Assembly: GCA_910574475.1 (NCBI GenBank)
Contig: CAJTAT010000004.1
Coordinates: forward strand, 349,991 to 413,990
Reading direction: 5' to 3'
DNA from: Clostridia bacterium
Lineage (GTDB): Bacteria > Bacillota > Clostridia > Lachnospirales > Lachnospiraceae
Length of the DNA stretch: 64,000 bases
Made by a program: the position numbers and the translations under genes. This document shows, one piece after another, positions 1 through 7,893 of this stretch (the first letter of the stretch is position 1; every line of letters starts with the position of its first letter). The notes below the pieces were generated by a model that worked only from the letters and a program-made list of their open reading frames with translations, was not told where the DNA came from and ran no database searches.

Positions 1-583
1 CAGGGGTGTAAAAGAGACCGTTTCGGGTATATTCAAATACATGAAATAGGCCGTCGTAGCAGGTATGAACCAGGGAGGCCTCTGAAAACAACCCATAGTA
101 ACTGTCTCCAAAAAGGCCGACGAGATAGAGAATACCTGTCAGTATAGCTACAGCCGGCATGGGCAGGGTCCGCAAGAAGAAAAGCATCAGGACAAAGCCT
201 AAAAGCAGGGCGGGCAGATACCAGAGATGATAAAAAGTGCCGTCCAGAAAGATCATTTTTAAGATGCCCACAGGCCCGGCGCCTTTAAAATGGCCGGCGT
301 AGATTCCTACAGGAAGAAAGAGGATCATGGAGACAAGATAAATGATGCCGATGCGCTTTAAGTAAGTGAAAGCGATCTTGTTGTCCTTCAGAGCCCGGGG
401 CAGAATAAAATATCCTGTCACCATGAAGAAGAAAGGAACTGCTGTTCTGGCTATAATCCGGGTCAAAATAAAATCGGCTTCTACACTTATGGAGGTCAGT
501 GGCGACGTGTGTATGGCAATCACCAGAAGAGCGGCCCAAAGCTTAAAATGATTGATACATGGATAAATGTGCCTTTTGCTCAA
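1..583 (-). CDS. vanT: VanT membrane serine racemase, N-terminal acyltransferase part (truncated by window edge)
   Basis: The reading frame stays open from a TTG at 583 to the window edge, about 194 residues. A strong ribosome site (GGAGGTGA) overlaps the stop codon of vanXY just upstream, which is why TTG 583 is chosen. The visible part is a multi-span membrane domain of the acyltransferase-3 type, with WAALLVIAIHTSPL near residue 16 and RTAVPFFFMVTGYF near residue 46. VanT proteins join this domain to a C-terminal alanine/serine racemase that makes D-serine for D-Ala-D-Ser peptidoglycan precursors. The racemase half lies outside the window, so the name rests on the membrane domain and on its place as last gene of a vanG-type operon. 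Confidence 0.8.
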   Translation of the reverse strand, partial: MSKRHIYPCINHFKLWAALLVIAIHTSPLTSISVEADFILTRIIARTAVPFFFMVTGYFILPRALKDNKIAFTYLKRIGIIYLVSMILFLPVGIYAGHFKGAGPVGILKMIFLDGTFYHLWYLPALLLGFVLMLFFLRTLPMPAVAILTGILYLVGLFGDSYYGLFSEASLVHTCYDGLFHVFEYTRNGLFYTP

Positions 584-589
584 AGCCAG

Positions 590-1336
590 TCACCTCCAAA
601 GGGTGAAGACAAAACCACCCGTATTTGTGCCGGATACCTGAAAAGGCAGATACCCGGGAAATTCTACCTGAACCTGACAGTTTTCAGCCTTCTGGTAAAA
701 GATTTCAAAGTTTTTATTTTCAACCTGAACTTTAAGGTGGTTGCCCTCATAGGGAAACTGGCCAATATAGTCCAGATATTCTTCCAGTGCAAAGTTGTGA
801 GCCTGTATGAGAGAGGAATGAGGAAAGCCTACATAGCGAAAATGCCAGGGCTCCGCAGAAATCCCTGTAATACCTTCTTTGCTTTCCTGGTAGCGCTCAA
901 TAAAGCCATAGACAGCCATTTTCCTGCGAAAAGCCTCACAGATACCTTCCCGGGGAAAATAGGGGCGGATAAAGTCAATAGATTCCTGGTTCAAAGCCAG
1001 GTCAATAGCAAGCCCTGTCTGATGTTCACTACAATTTGGAAGAGCCACGTATTTTTGTGTGAAATCAGCCCCGTTTTCCTCCAAAGATGAAGCATAGATC
1101 TCCTTCTGCTCTTCCAGAGTGCGGTAGCCGCTGACTGGCACGATGGACGCACCGCAACTGATAGCCTTGAATAGATTGTCCAGGACAAGGCTTGTCTTGC
1201 GCTCCAGAAGAACTTCTGAACTTTTAAAATAATTGAGCTTGTCCGGCGAAACAGTTTCTCTCAGGGGATGATCTGCATTGACTAAAATGAGATTTCCCCT
1301 GAAAGCCATTTCTGGTGTAAGGGTTATACTTTTCAT
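590..1336 (-). CDS. vanXY: VanXY-type D,D-dipeptidase/D,D-carboxypeptidase
   Basis: This 248-residue protein belongs to the VanY/VanX (M15) zinc peptidases. The zinc-site motif SEHQTGLAID puts ligands at H105 and D112, and EPWHFRYVG gives the catalytic E162 and third ligand H165. VanXY enzymes remove D-Ala-D-Ala and trim D-Ala from pentapeptide precursors, so that only D-Ala-D-Ser ends remain. There is no obvious signal peptide or transmembrane segment, as expected for cytoplasmic VanXY and unlike membrane-bound VanY. It sits 8 bp after the ligase gene and its TGA stop is embedded in the ribosome site of vanT, so the three genes are translationally close-coupled. Confidence 0.88.
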   Translation of the reverse strand: MKSITLTPEMAFRGNLILVNADHPLRETVSPDKLNYFKSSEVLLERKTSLVLDNLFKAISCGASIVPVSGYRTLEEQKEIYASSLEENGADFTQKYVALPNCSEHQTGLAIDLALNQESIDFIRPYFPREGICEAFRRKMAVYGFIERYQESKEGITGISAEPWHFRYVGFPHSSLIQAHNFALEEYLDYIGQFPYEGNHLKVQVENKNFEIFYQKAENCQVQVEFPGYLPFQVSGTNTGGFVFTLWR

Positions 1337-1344
1337 GGGATATA

Positions 1345-2394
1345 CTACCCCTCTACTGCTAATCGAATTAAGGCGTCAATAATTTCTTCAAAAGTCATAC
1401 CAATACCCTTGAGCATATTGGGGTAGCGGCTATGAGAGGTGAACCCTGGGATGGTGTTGACCTCATTAAATACAATCCGCCCATCGGGCGTCAAAAACAT
1501 GTCCACCCGGGACAGGCCTTTACAGGACAGTATACGGTAGATGCGCCCGGCTGTCTCTCGGATACGGTCTGCTGTCTGGGAGTCAATCCGTGCAGGCATA
1601 TGGATCTTTGAGGTTTTCAGAGTATACTTCTCTGTATAGTCGAAAAAGCCGTCTGACAACTCGATTTCGTCTACTTCTCCGATAATGAGATTTTCATTGC
1701 CAAGTACTGCACATCCCACCTCAAAGCCAGGTATGGACTCCTCCACAATCACAGTATCATCGTGGGAAAAAGCCGTATGGATAGCTTCCTCTAACTGACT
1801 GGGATTTCCAACCTTTGTGATACCAAAAGAAGATCCGGCTTTGACTGGCTTTACGTAAAGGGGATAAGTAAGCCCAGATGTCATGGAGAGCTGCTCTGCC
1901 TGTGTGGGTACCCGCTTAAAGTGTATGGATTTGGGCACTTCAATGCCATCTAAGCTCACTAAGGTATGAGCTAAATGTTTGTTCATACCCAAAACGGAAC
2001 TTTCCATACCACAGCCCACAATGGGAATACCTGCCAACTCACATAACCCCTGTACAGTGCCATCCTCCCCGTTCTTTCCATGAAGTACAGGAAATACTGC
2101 ATCCAGATGGATGAGCTCGATCTCTCCTCCACGCATGAGGTAAAGGCCGTGTTCCGTCCGATTCGGTGATATGATCGTGGGAAAACAATCAGAAGAAGAC
2201 CAGGTGTCCTCCGGGATACGATCAATATCTCCCTGGTAGTAGAGCCAGGTGCCCTCTCTGGTAATGCCAATGAGATGAGCCTCATATTTTGTCTGATCAA
2301 GATAAGATATAACGGAGTATGCTGATTGAAGGGAAACTTCATATTCTGTAGAACATCCTCCGAATAGTATTGCGACTGCTGTTTTATGTGTCAT
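1345..2394 (-). CDS. vanG: VanG-type D-alanine-D-serine ligase
   Basis: A 349-residue ATP-grasp ligase of the D-Ala-D-X family. N-terminal ILFGGCSTEYEVSLQSAYSV is typical of VanG/VanC/VanE enzymes. HGKNGEDGTVQG near residue 105, KAGSSFGITKV near 187 and FNEVNTIPGFTSHSRYP near 310 are the substrate and Mg-ATP binding motifs, and the omega-loop region reads DYTEKYTLKTSKI, as in D-Ala:D-Ser ligases. Specificity for D-Ser is an inference, supported by the downstream D,D-peptidase and serine racemase genes. It starts at ATG with AAGGAAGGAAGG upstream and follows vanS by 65 bp. Length is normal and the frame is intact. Confidence 0.9.
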   Translation of the reverse strand: MTHKTAVAILFGGCSTEYEVSLQSAYSVISYLDQTKYEAHLIGITREGTWLYYQGDIDRIPEDTWSSSDCFPTIISPNRTEHGLYLMRGGEIELIHLDAVFPVLHGKNGEDGTVQGLCELAGIPIVGCGMESSVLGMNKHLAHTLVSLDGIEVPKSIHFKRVPTQAEQLSMTSGLTYPLYVKPVKAGSSFGITKVGNPSQLEEAIHTAFSHDDTVIVEESIPGFEVGCAVLGNENLIIGEVDEIELSDGFFDYTEKYTLKTSKIHMPARIDSQTADRIRETAGRIYRILSCKGLSRVDMFLTPDGRIVFNEVNTIPGFTSHSRYPNMLKGIGMTFEEIIDALIRLAVEG

Positions 2395-2459
2395 GATTTA
2401 TCCTTCCTTCCTTTAATGTACTTTACCGGACGACAGATCAGATGTCAACCAGTTTTCTT

Positions 2460-3593
2460 TTACTCAGCCGGCAGACAGATAGAAAATACAGTTCCGTTTT
2501 CTGCACTTTCAGCAGAGATAGTGCCCTGGTGGGCGGTGATAATCTCTTTGGCAATAGCAAGTCCCAGACCGGCGCCTCCGGTGGAGCTGGAACGTGCACT
2601 GTCCAGCCGATAGAATTTTTCAAAGATAGAATTTAGTTTTTCAGCCGGGATTACAGGTCCCTGATTGGTAAAAGTGATATGAATCTTGTCCTGATCCTTA
2701 TTCATTCTGGCGCGGATTTTTATCACACTGTTGTCATAGCTGTAAGCGGCTGCATTTTTTAATATATTATTAAAGACTCGGGCGAGCTTGTCAGGATCCC
2801 CAGGGAGAATTAAATCTTCCGGTACATCCACATGAGCACTTTTGCCGCCAGGAGCCAATATGGGGTAGAATTCCTCCACCATCTGTTGAAGCATATAGGA
2901 CAGATGAAGAGATTCTTTGTTCAGCGGTATGGTCTGTAGATTGAACCGGGTTATTTCAAAAAACTCGTTGATAAGCTGTTCCAATCTGTAAGCCTTCTCC
3001 ACAGTAATAGATAGATATTTGGCTCGCATTTCCAGAGGAAGCTCTGGGGCCTCCTTCAACAATTCCAAATAGCCGATGACAGAGGTCAGGGGCGTTCGGA
3101 TGTCATGGGCCAGATAAACCACCAAATCATTTTTGCGCTGTTCGGCCTGCCTGGCGTCCCGTTCCCTCTTGTCCAGAATATTTTTACATTCATTCAGCTT
3201 CAGTTCCAAAAATCCCATTTCTGGGGACAGGGTAATCAAATCTGAAGATTCCTCCAAAAGAGCATCACATCCGGCAGAAATCTCATCAAAATATTCTGTG
3301 GTCCATCGGATGGAATATCGGAACACGATGATCATGGCAATGATGATAGTTACGCAGATGATAGTCTCCAGATGATGGCGGAAGGTAGCCTCATAAATAT
3401 AGAGGGCATCCCTATAATTCAAACGAAAGGTATTGGCCAGAAATTCCACCACAGCATCACCGAAACGCCCACGAATCAGCTCCCTAAGCCCCAGTACAAT
3501 GCCGATGGAAATGAAAACCATAGACAACATTCTTCGCGTCATTTTCCGCTCAAAGAGGATATAGCTGCTTTTTCTTACAGTTTTTTTACTCAA
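2460..3593 (-). CDS. vanS: VanS-like sensor histidine kinase
   Basis: A 377-residue membrane histidine kinase with two membrane spans (about residues 23-40 and 76-92) bracketing a short outside loop of about 35 residues. A linker is followed by the HisKA helix with LAHDIRTPLTSVIGYLELLK (phospho-acceptor H163) and a C-terminal ATPase domain with the G-box GGAGLGLAIAKEI. It overlaps the end of vanR by 8 bp and precedes the ligase, so it is the sensor that would control this operon through VanR. The short extracellular loop resembles VanS proteins that sense the antibiotic or wall state directly. The identity of the inducer is not visible. Confidence 0.87.
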   Translation of the reverse strand: MSKKTVRKSSYILFERKMTRRMLSMVFISIGIVLGLRELIRGRFGDAVVEFLANTFRLNYRDALYIYEATFRHHLETIICVTIIIAMIIVFRYSIRWTTEYFDEISAGCDALLEESSDLITLSPEMGFLELKLNECKNILDKRERDARQAEQRKNDLVVYLAHDIRTPLTSVIGYLELLKEAPELPLEMRAKYLSITVEKAYRLEQLINEFFEITRFNLQTIPLNKESLHLSYMLQQMVEEFYPILAPGGKSAHVDVPEDLILPGDPDKLARVFNNILKNAAAYSYDNSVIKIRARMNKDQDKIHITFTNQGPVIPAEKLNSIFEKFYRLDSARSSSTGGAGLGLAIAKEIITAHQGTISAESAENGTVFSICLPAE

Positions 3594-4284
3594 TTTTGTA
3601 CCCCACTCCCCAAACGGTTTTAATGTATTTCGGCTTATCGCTGGAATCGTTCATTTTTTCCCGCAGGTGGCGGATATGGACCATGATAGTATTGTTATTG
3701 CTGCTGTAATATTTCTCTCCCCACACGTCAAAAAACAGCCGATCGGAGCTTACAACCTCGCCACGGTTTTTACACAGGCTCCAAAGAATGGAAAACTCTG
3801 TGGGGGTAAGGGCCAGAGGCTTTTCGTCCAAGGTACAGGTGTGGTGCTGCTTGTTGATCACCAAGCCTGAAATGGAAATGGTATTGGTGTCCTCCTCGTG
3901 TGGTTGAAGCGTGTTATATTTGGTAAAGCGCCGAAGCTGGGCTTTTACCCGGGCAATCAGCTCCAGAGGGCGAAAAGGTTTTGTGATATAATCATCAGCA
4001 CCCAAAGTTAGCCCCGTGATCTTGTCAATTTCTTCGTCTTTGGCTGTCAGCATAATAATGGGGAAATTTTGCGTTTCCCGTATTTTCTGACAGATAGAAA
4101 ACCCGCTGATATCGGGAAGCATCACATCAAGAATGGCTAGATCTGGCGTCTCCGTTTCCAGATAAGCCAAGGTATCTGTTCCGTTATAAAATTTGCATAC
4201 CTGATAAGATTCGTTGGTCAGATAAAGCTCAATGAGATCAGCAATTTCTTTTTCATCGTCTACTACTAAGATTTTTGTTTCCAT
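3586..4284 (-). CDS. vanR: VanR-like OmpR-family response regulator
   Basis: A 232-residue two-domain regulator. The receiver domain (about 1-118) has acidic D9/D10, phospho-acceptor D53 in LAILDVMLPDISG and the KPF motif. A winged-helix DNA-binding domain follows (about 135-230, with TPTEFSILWSLCKNRGEVV and the terminal YIKTVWGVGYKIE). It is the first gene of the vanRS-G-XY-T unit and probably activates both its own promoter and the resistance genes. A promoter with a good -10 but a poor -35 lies about 55 bp upstream, which fits a need for an activator. Confidence 0.88.
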   Translation of the reverse strand: METKILVVDDEKEIADLIELYLTNESYQVCKFYNGTDTLAYLETETPDLAILDVMLPDISGFSICQKIRETQNFPIIMLTAKDEEIDKITGLTLGADDYITKPFRPLELIARVKAQLRRFTKYNTLQPHEEDTNTISISGLVINKQHHTCTLDEKPLALTPTEFSILWSLCKNRGEVVSSDRLFFDVWGEKYYSSNNNTIMVHIRHLREKMNDSSDKPKYIKTVWGVGYKIE

Positions 4285-4337
4285 TATGTAAACTCTCCCG
4301 TTAAGGTTATTACTTTCTAAGTTTGCCTCTAAAGGGA

Positions 4338-4366
4338 TTATACCAGAAAAACGAGCAGAGGTTTTA
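4338..4366 (-). promoter_or_regulatory. Candidate vanR promoter
   Basis: Read on the minus strand, a perfect -10 TATAAT (4343-4338) lies 17 bp from a poor -35 hexamer TAAAAC (4366-4361). The start site would be about 45 bp before the vanR ATG. A strong -10 with a weak -35 is usual for promoters that need a response regulator. No VanR box was recognised. Confidence 0.45.
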
Positions 4367-4375
4367 AATTTTTTG

Positions 4376-4410
4376 AAAAAAAATCTTAAGAAGCCCTGAA
4401 GAGGCTTATC
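4376..4410 (-). terminator. Possible intrinsic terminator upstream of vanR
   Basis: On the minus strand a short stem AAGCC/GGCTT (4407-4391) is followed, after CTTAAGA, by eight Ts. The gap between stem and T-run makes it weaker than the hairpin at 4439-4486. Together they would insulate the van operon from the genes upstream. Confidence 0.4.
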
Positions 4411-4438
4411 AAGAAAGATTCTTTCACCCTACGCAGAT

Positions 4439-4486
4439 AAAAGATAAGAGCGTCTTGAAAATTTACAAAACACTCTCATCTTTCAT
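4439..4486 (-). terminator. Intrinsic terminator after the 4488-4892 gene
   Basis: Immediately after the stop codon at 4488 (minus strand) the arms AAAGATGAGAG and CTCTTATCTTT pair around a long loop that can extend the stem with TTTTG/CAAGA. The 3' arm ends in TTTTAT. This marks the end of the blaI-blaR-CmpB transcription unit. Confidence 0.6.
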
Positions 4487-4487
4487 G

Positions 4488-4892
4488 TCAGGATCCGGTG
4501 GTTCTTGTTGGGGCTTTCCCAAGAATACGCTCATACAACAGCCCGGTTAGAAACCATACAGGCGCATAATCCAGCCGGATCACGCCGCCTATATTCCAGC
4601 GGGACTTGCTGTAATCCCAGGGGCACATACCACGTTTCTTTAAAAAGCTGCCTGTCAGAAATTCTGTCAGAAAAATAGCACCAGTATAGATACTTCCTCG
4701 AAGCCACATATTTTTGTTTTTGATCCAGTGGCATATGGGAGAGAGAAAGGCAGCCATTCCGTAGATAGGGAACATCCAAATAGAAGAGTGCCCTTCTAAT
4801 TTCATCTGCCGTCGCTGGAGGGATTTCAGCCCTGTCCAGAAGATTTCCAGACACCAGCCAACCAGACCACAGAGGATAAATTTGTTTTTCAT
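4488..4892 (-). CDS. CmpB-family (putative ABC-transporter type IV) membrane protein
   Basis: A small polytopic membrane protein, 134 residues from the ATG at 4892; a start ten codons earlier at 4922 is also possible and neither has a strong ribosome site. The N-terminal FILCGLVGWCLEIFWTGL, the PIYGMAAFL segment and the terminal WDYSKSRWNIGGVIRLDYAP motif match the family annotated as ABC_trans_CmpB (PF06541), whose biochemical role is not established. There are about four hydrophobic segments. It follows the BlaR-like gene by about 40 bp in the same direction and is closed by a terminator, so it is probably the third gene of that unit. Confidence 0.65.
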   Translation of the reverse strand: MKNKFILCGLVGWCLEIFWTGLKSLQRRQMKLEGHSSIWMFPIYGMAAFLSPICHWIKNKNMWLRGSIYTGAIFLTEFLTGSFLKKRGMCPWDYSKSRWNIGGVIRLDYAPVWFLTGLLYERILGKAPTRTTGS

Positions 4893-4935
4893 AGGAGCAT
4901 TATGCGCAGGAAACAGGAGCATTATACAAAGATTC

Positions 4936-7026
4936 TCACTTTTCTAAAAAGAGCTCGCCTGCAATCAGCCATCTGGCATCCTGCTCCACTCTCCTCAGAG
5001 GGACAGACAGATAATAAAAGCTGTCTTCTTCATCCCAGAGAAGGGCGACATAAGCAGTTACCTGCCCGCCGTCCAAATCTTCAGTGGGATAAGTAATGGA
5101 AACGATAGTTATCTCCTCAATGGTTCCTGGAAAGCTTTCTAGTTGCAGACCGGGAACTGTAAAATGTTCAAGGACATCACTGGTATGCCCTGTGAGATAC
5201 AGAGGGATGGCTTCTCTGATAACTTCTGTGATCCCTGCATCGGCATAGCGGATATCTGTGAGCTCCCAGCGCCCTTCGCCCAGATAGCGTACCTGACTAT
5301 CAAGCTCATGGCATGTATACAGACCCGCCGGACTAATGTCTGAGTGGCCGGTCAGTTGGGCCTGAAGGAATATATTTCCGGCTGCAAAGGAGAAATCAAT
5401 CTGGGAGCCAGCATAATACTGATATCCACTGTCCAACTGTTCCTGCTCCACCTGCTCCACGGCTCCGGTGGGTACCTCATCAACCAGAAGCCGAACGCCA
5501 CTATCTTCATATGCAGTATCAATATGAGAATTTAGTTCACTTAAGTAATCCTGATCCCGATACTGATAGATTTTCCAGGAGCTGTCTGCGGTGTGATCGA
5601 CCATAAACAGGGAACGGATGGAGATGCCTGTTCCGTGGAGCACATAAGTAATCATAGCAAGCTCTGCCTCTCCGTCACCGTCAAAATCCTGCTCCGACAA
5701 CATAGGTTCTATGTCATAATTGGAAATGACCGGAACCTGGGCGTAGACCAGACATTCTGGCGTCCTTACAACCATGGCCTCTCCATCTTCCATACTGTAA
5801 AGGGAAAAGTGTTCAGTCTCATTTATGAGACTCATGGCTGCCTCATCAAAATCATTCGTCATGCCTTGGTGTCCGATTCCTACTATGTCTTGGTCTGTCC
5901 AGAATACTTCCTCGTCACTGCCGCCTTCTGTGTTGCTTTGATTTTTTATTTCTGGTTCTATGTCAGCCATTATTTGATCTTTGGGCAGCATATTTCCCAC
6001 CGAATTTCCAGATGGCTCTTCTCCTGCAGTCAGAAAGGAGAGACCACAGCCGCTAATCATCAAAAGAAGCAGAAGGCTTATGACTGCATGAGGGCGCTTT
6101 GTATGCAAAATGTGCCAGATTCTGCTTTTTGTGCTGCTTTCTCCGAAGTAGATTGCAAGGGAAAATCCTTTGCTTTTGCAGGCAAAATCCAACAATGTCT
6201 GAGCGTAATACTTTTTTTCTGTAATGGTTTTTCCACGGAGAACACATTCATCACAGTACATTTCCATATCCCGGTTCATCATGCAAAAAGCTATCCAGAC
6301 AAAAGGATTGAACCAGTGCAGAATCGATACGAGAGCAGAGAAGCATTTAATCCAGGGATCTCCATTCTGAATATGCTTGCGTTCATGGTTCAAGATATTT
6401 TTTAACGGATCCTTTCCCTTTTCCAACTCCTGGGGAATATAGATTCTGGAAGGCAGACCTGGCATGACAAATGGCGTGTCTATAATTTCTGTGCTCCACA
6501 CATCCCGCCGGATTTGGACGGCTGTGGAAATCTTTGTCTTCAGACGCAGCCATTGAGTTAGCGCGGCCATTATTAGAGTTGTAGCTCCCAGAGCCCAGAG
6601 GATAAAAAGCAATTTTATCAGTCCTGTATCAGAAGTTTCTGCAGAGACATTTTTACTTTGCCTTGGATCAAGGAGCTTTATCTCTGCTCCTTTCGATTCG
6701 GGGCTGATTTCGGGTGTTGCGGCTTCTTCCCCAGATATGTTTGCTTCTGCATTAAGTTCCTTATTTCCTGCTGTTTTCTGTCCATCAGTTGAGGAAGTTG
6801 GATTTTTGGAAAATACAAACTCTGTGTCTGGTATCAGATTACGCAGCGTATAGAAGGAACTTAAAGTGACTGGGGGCAGTAGAAGCACAAGAAATGCGGC
6901 CAGCCAGAGAATACGAACATAAAATTTAGAAAGATTCCCGGTAATTTTGCGAAATAGAAGAATCCCAAGGATGAGTGCCGTCCCCGACAGGCTGTTTTGC
7001 AATAACAGATTTAAGAATACAGTCAT
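4936..7026 (-). CDS. BlaR1/MecR1-like sensor peptidase (M56) with non-penicillin-binding C-terminal domain
   Basis: A 696-residue membrane protein. The first half is an M56 BlaR1-type metallopeptidase: hydrophobic segments at about 4-25, 37-55 and 136-158, then a cytoplasmic zinc-peptidase loop with HERKH at 214-218 and DECVL near 259. A last membrane span at about 316-334 contains ISGCG. In BlaR1 and MecR1 the outer domain is a penicillin-binding sensor. Here the outer 360 residues show no SxxK-type transpeptidase motifs that I can see, and include an acidic DFDGDGEAELAM segment. It overlaps blaI by 4 bp. It probably senses an envelope signal and cleaves or inactivates the repressor; the signal is unknown. 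Confidence 0.82.
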   Translation of the reverse strand: MTVFLNLLLQNSLSGTALILGILLFRKITGNLSKFYVRILWLAAFLVLLLPPVTLSSFYTLRNLIPDTEFVFSKNPTSSTDGQKTAGNKELNAEANISGEEAATPEISPESKGAEIKLLDPRQSKNVSAETSDTGLIKLLFILWALGATTLIMAALTQWLRLKTKISTAVQIRRDVWSTEIIDTPFVMPGLPSRIYIPQELEKGKDPLKNILNHERKHIQNGDPWIKCFSALVSILHWFNPFVWIAFCMMNRDMEMYCDECVLRGKTITEKKYYAQTLLDFACKSKGFSLAIYFGESSTKSRIWHILHTKRPHAVISLLLLLMISGCGLSFLTAGEEPSGNSVGNMLPKDQIMADIEPEIKNQSNTEGGSDEEVFWTDQDIVGIGHQGMTNDFDEAAMSLINETEHFSLYSMEDGEAMVVRTPECLVYAQVPVISNYDIEPMLSEQDFDGDGEAELAMITYVLHGTGISIRSLFMVDHTADSSWKIYQYRDQDYLSELNSHIDTAYEDSGVRLLVDEVPTGAVEQVEQEQLDSGYQYYAGSQIDFSFAAGNIFLQAQLTGHSDISPAGLYTCHELDSQVRYLGEGRWELTDIRYADAGITEVIREAIPLYLTGHTSDVLEHFTVPGLQLESFPGTIEEITIVSITYPTEDLDGGQVTAYVALLWDEEDSFYYLSVPLRRVEQDARWLIAGELFLEK

Positions 7027-7391
7027 TTTTCGCCCTCCTCTGATACCTGGTTGATTAGATCCTGGAGCTCCCTGGCTTCTTTTTGCGTCAGTTTTTCATC
7101 CTGAAGAAATGCTGAGATAAAGGCAGGCAGGCTTCCACGAAACTTTTTGTCCAAAAATTCCCGGCTTTCCTGCCTCTGGATCTCTTCCCGGGATACCAGA
7201 GCGCGCACGACTGCTTTTTCGTTCCGCACAATCTGTTTTTCGCCCAAATTGCGGAGTATGGTATAAGTAGTGGACTTTTTCCAGCCTAACTGTTCCCGGC
7301 ATAGCCCTACCAGCTCCATGGAATTGATGGGCTGGACATCCCATACGATGTCCATGAGGCGGTATTCACTTTCGCTGATGTGGTAATCCAT
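7023..7391 (-). CDS. BlaI/MecI-family transcriptional repressor
   Basis: A 122-residue winged-helix repressor. The ATG at 7391 is preferred over an upstream in-frame ATG at 7481 because ACGGAGGAAT lies just before it, and because the longer form would place the start within or before the operators. ISESEYRLMDIVWDVQPINSMELV and the recognition region LGWKKSTTYTILRNLGEK match BlaI. BlaI dimers bind palindromes upstream of their own operon and are inactivated by the partner BlaR1 peptidase. The partner gene overlaps its 3' end by 4 bp and two matching palindromes lie 28 and 61 bp upstream. Confidence 0.88.
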   Translation of the reverse strand: MDYHISESEYRLMDIVWDVQPINSMELVGLCREQLGWKKSTTYTILRNLGEKQIVRNEKAVVRALVSREEIQRQESREFLDKKFRGSLPAFISAFLQDEKLTQKEARELQDLINQVSEEGEK

Positions 7392-7418
7392 TGAGATTCC
7401 TCCGTTTTGCTTTATATG

Positions 7419-7440
7419 TAGGTTTATTCTTATAAACCTA
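7419..7440. promoter_or_regulatory. Palindromic operator 1 (BlaI-type)
   Basis: TAGGTTTAT and ATAAACCTA form a perfect 9-bp inverted repeat around the spacer TCTT. It lies between the blaI start and the divergent PadR-type gene, so it is the likely binding site of the BlaI-like repressor. Confidence 0.65.
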
Positions 7441-7451
7441 ACTTTGATTAT

Positions 7452-7471
7452 GAGTTTATACTTATAGACCT
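7452..7471. promoter_or_regulatory. Palindromic operator 2 (BlaI-type)
   Basis: GAGTTTATACTTATAGACCT matches the core of the first operator (AGGTTTATTCTTATAAACCT) at 16 of 20 positions. The centres are about 32 bp apart, roughly three helical turns, which fits binding of two dimers on one face of the DNA. Confidence 0.6.
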
Positions 7472-7517
7472 GATTTGTCAAGATGTTTTTAAAGAACTAT
7501 TTTTAAAAAATTAGTAC

Positions 7518-7544
7518 TTGACAATACATAGTAGCTGGTATAAT
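7518..7544 (+). promoter_or_regulatory. Candidate promoter of the PadR-led operon
   Basis: TTGACA (7518-7523) and TATAAT (7539-7544) are both perfect hexamers but only 15 bp apart. A short spacer of this kind is common at promoters controlled by a repressor. The PadR-type gene starts 25 bp further on, after AGGAGG. Confidence 0.55.
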
Positions 7545-7569
7545 CTAATAATCAGGAGGAGGCGAATGA

Positions 7570-7893
7570 ATGAATCCACAATTCAAAAAAGGGGTATTGG
7601 AGCTCATCGTACTGGAATCCGTCCGTAAAAAAGATATGTACGGGTACGAGCTGGTAGAGGAAGTGTCAGAAGTCATAGACGTAAATGAGGGAACGATCTA
7701 TCCACTGCTGAAACGCCTGACCAATGAGCATTATTTTGAGACTTACCTGCGGGAATCATCCGAAGGCCCGCCCAGAAAATATTACCATCTGACAGCAGCA
7801 GGAATTCTGTATCGGGATTCCATGGCAGCGGAGTGGGAAGAATTTCAGGAAAGGGTCAGTAGATTTTTGAAGGAGGGAAAAGGACATGAATAA
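7570..7893 (+). CDS. PadR-family transcriptional regulator
   Basis: A 107-residue winged-helix regulator. KKGVLELIVLESVRKKDMYGYEL, then VNEGTIYPLLKRLTNEHYFE and GPPRKYYHLTAAG, are the conserved PadR helix-turn-helix and wing. It ends by overlapping the HAAS-domain gene by 8 bp. PadR-HAAS gene pairs are a standard arrangement in Firmicutes, where PadR represses its own operon, often of envelope-stress or drug-response genes. The ligand is unknown. Confidence 0.87.
   Translation: MNPQFKKGVLELIVLESVRKKDMYGYELVEEVSEVIDVNEGTIYPLLKRLTNEHYFETYLRESSEGPPRKYYHLTAAGILYRDSMAAEWEEFQERVSRFLKEGKGHE

Noticed and set aside
509..1090. 193-residue plus-strand open frame over vanXY and the vanT start
   Set aside because: Antisense to vanXY, whose zinc-ligand motifs are all in frame.
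5593..6405. 270-residue plus-strand open frame
   Set aside because: Fully antisense to the BlaR1-like gene, which has the HERKH zinc site in frame.
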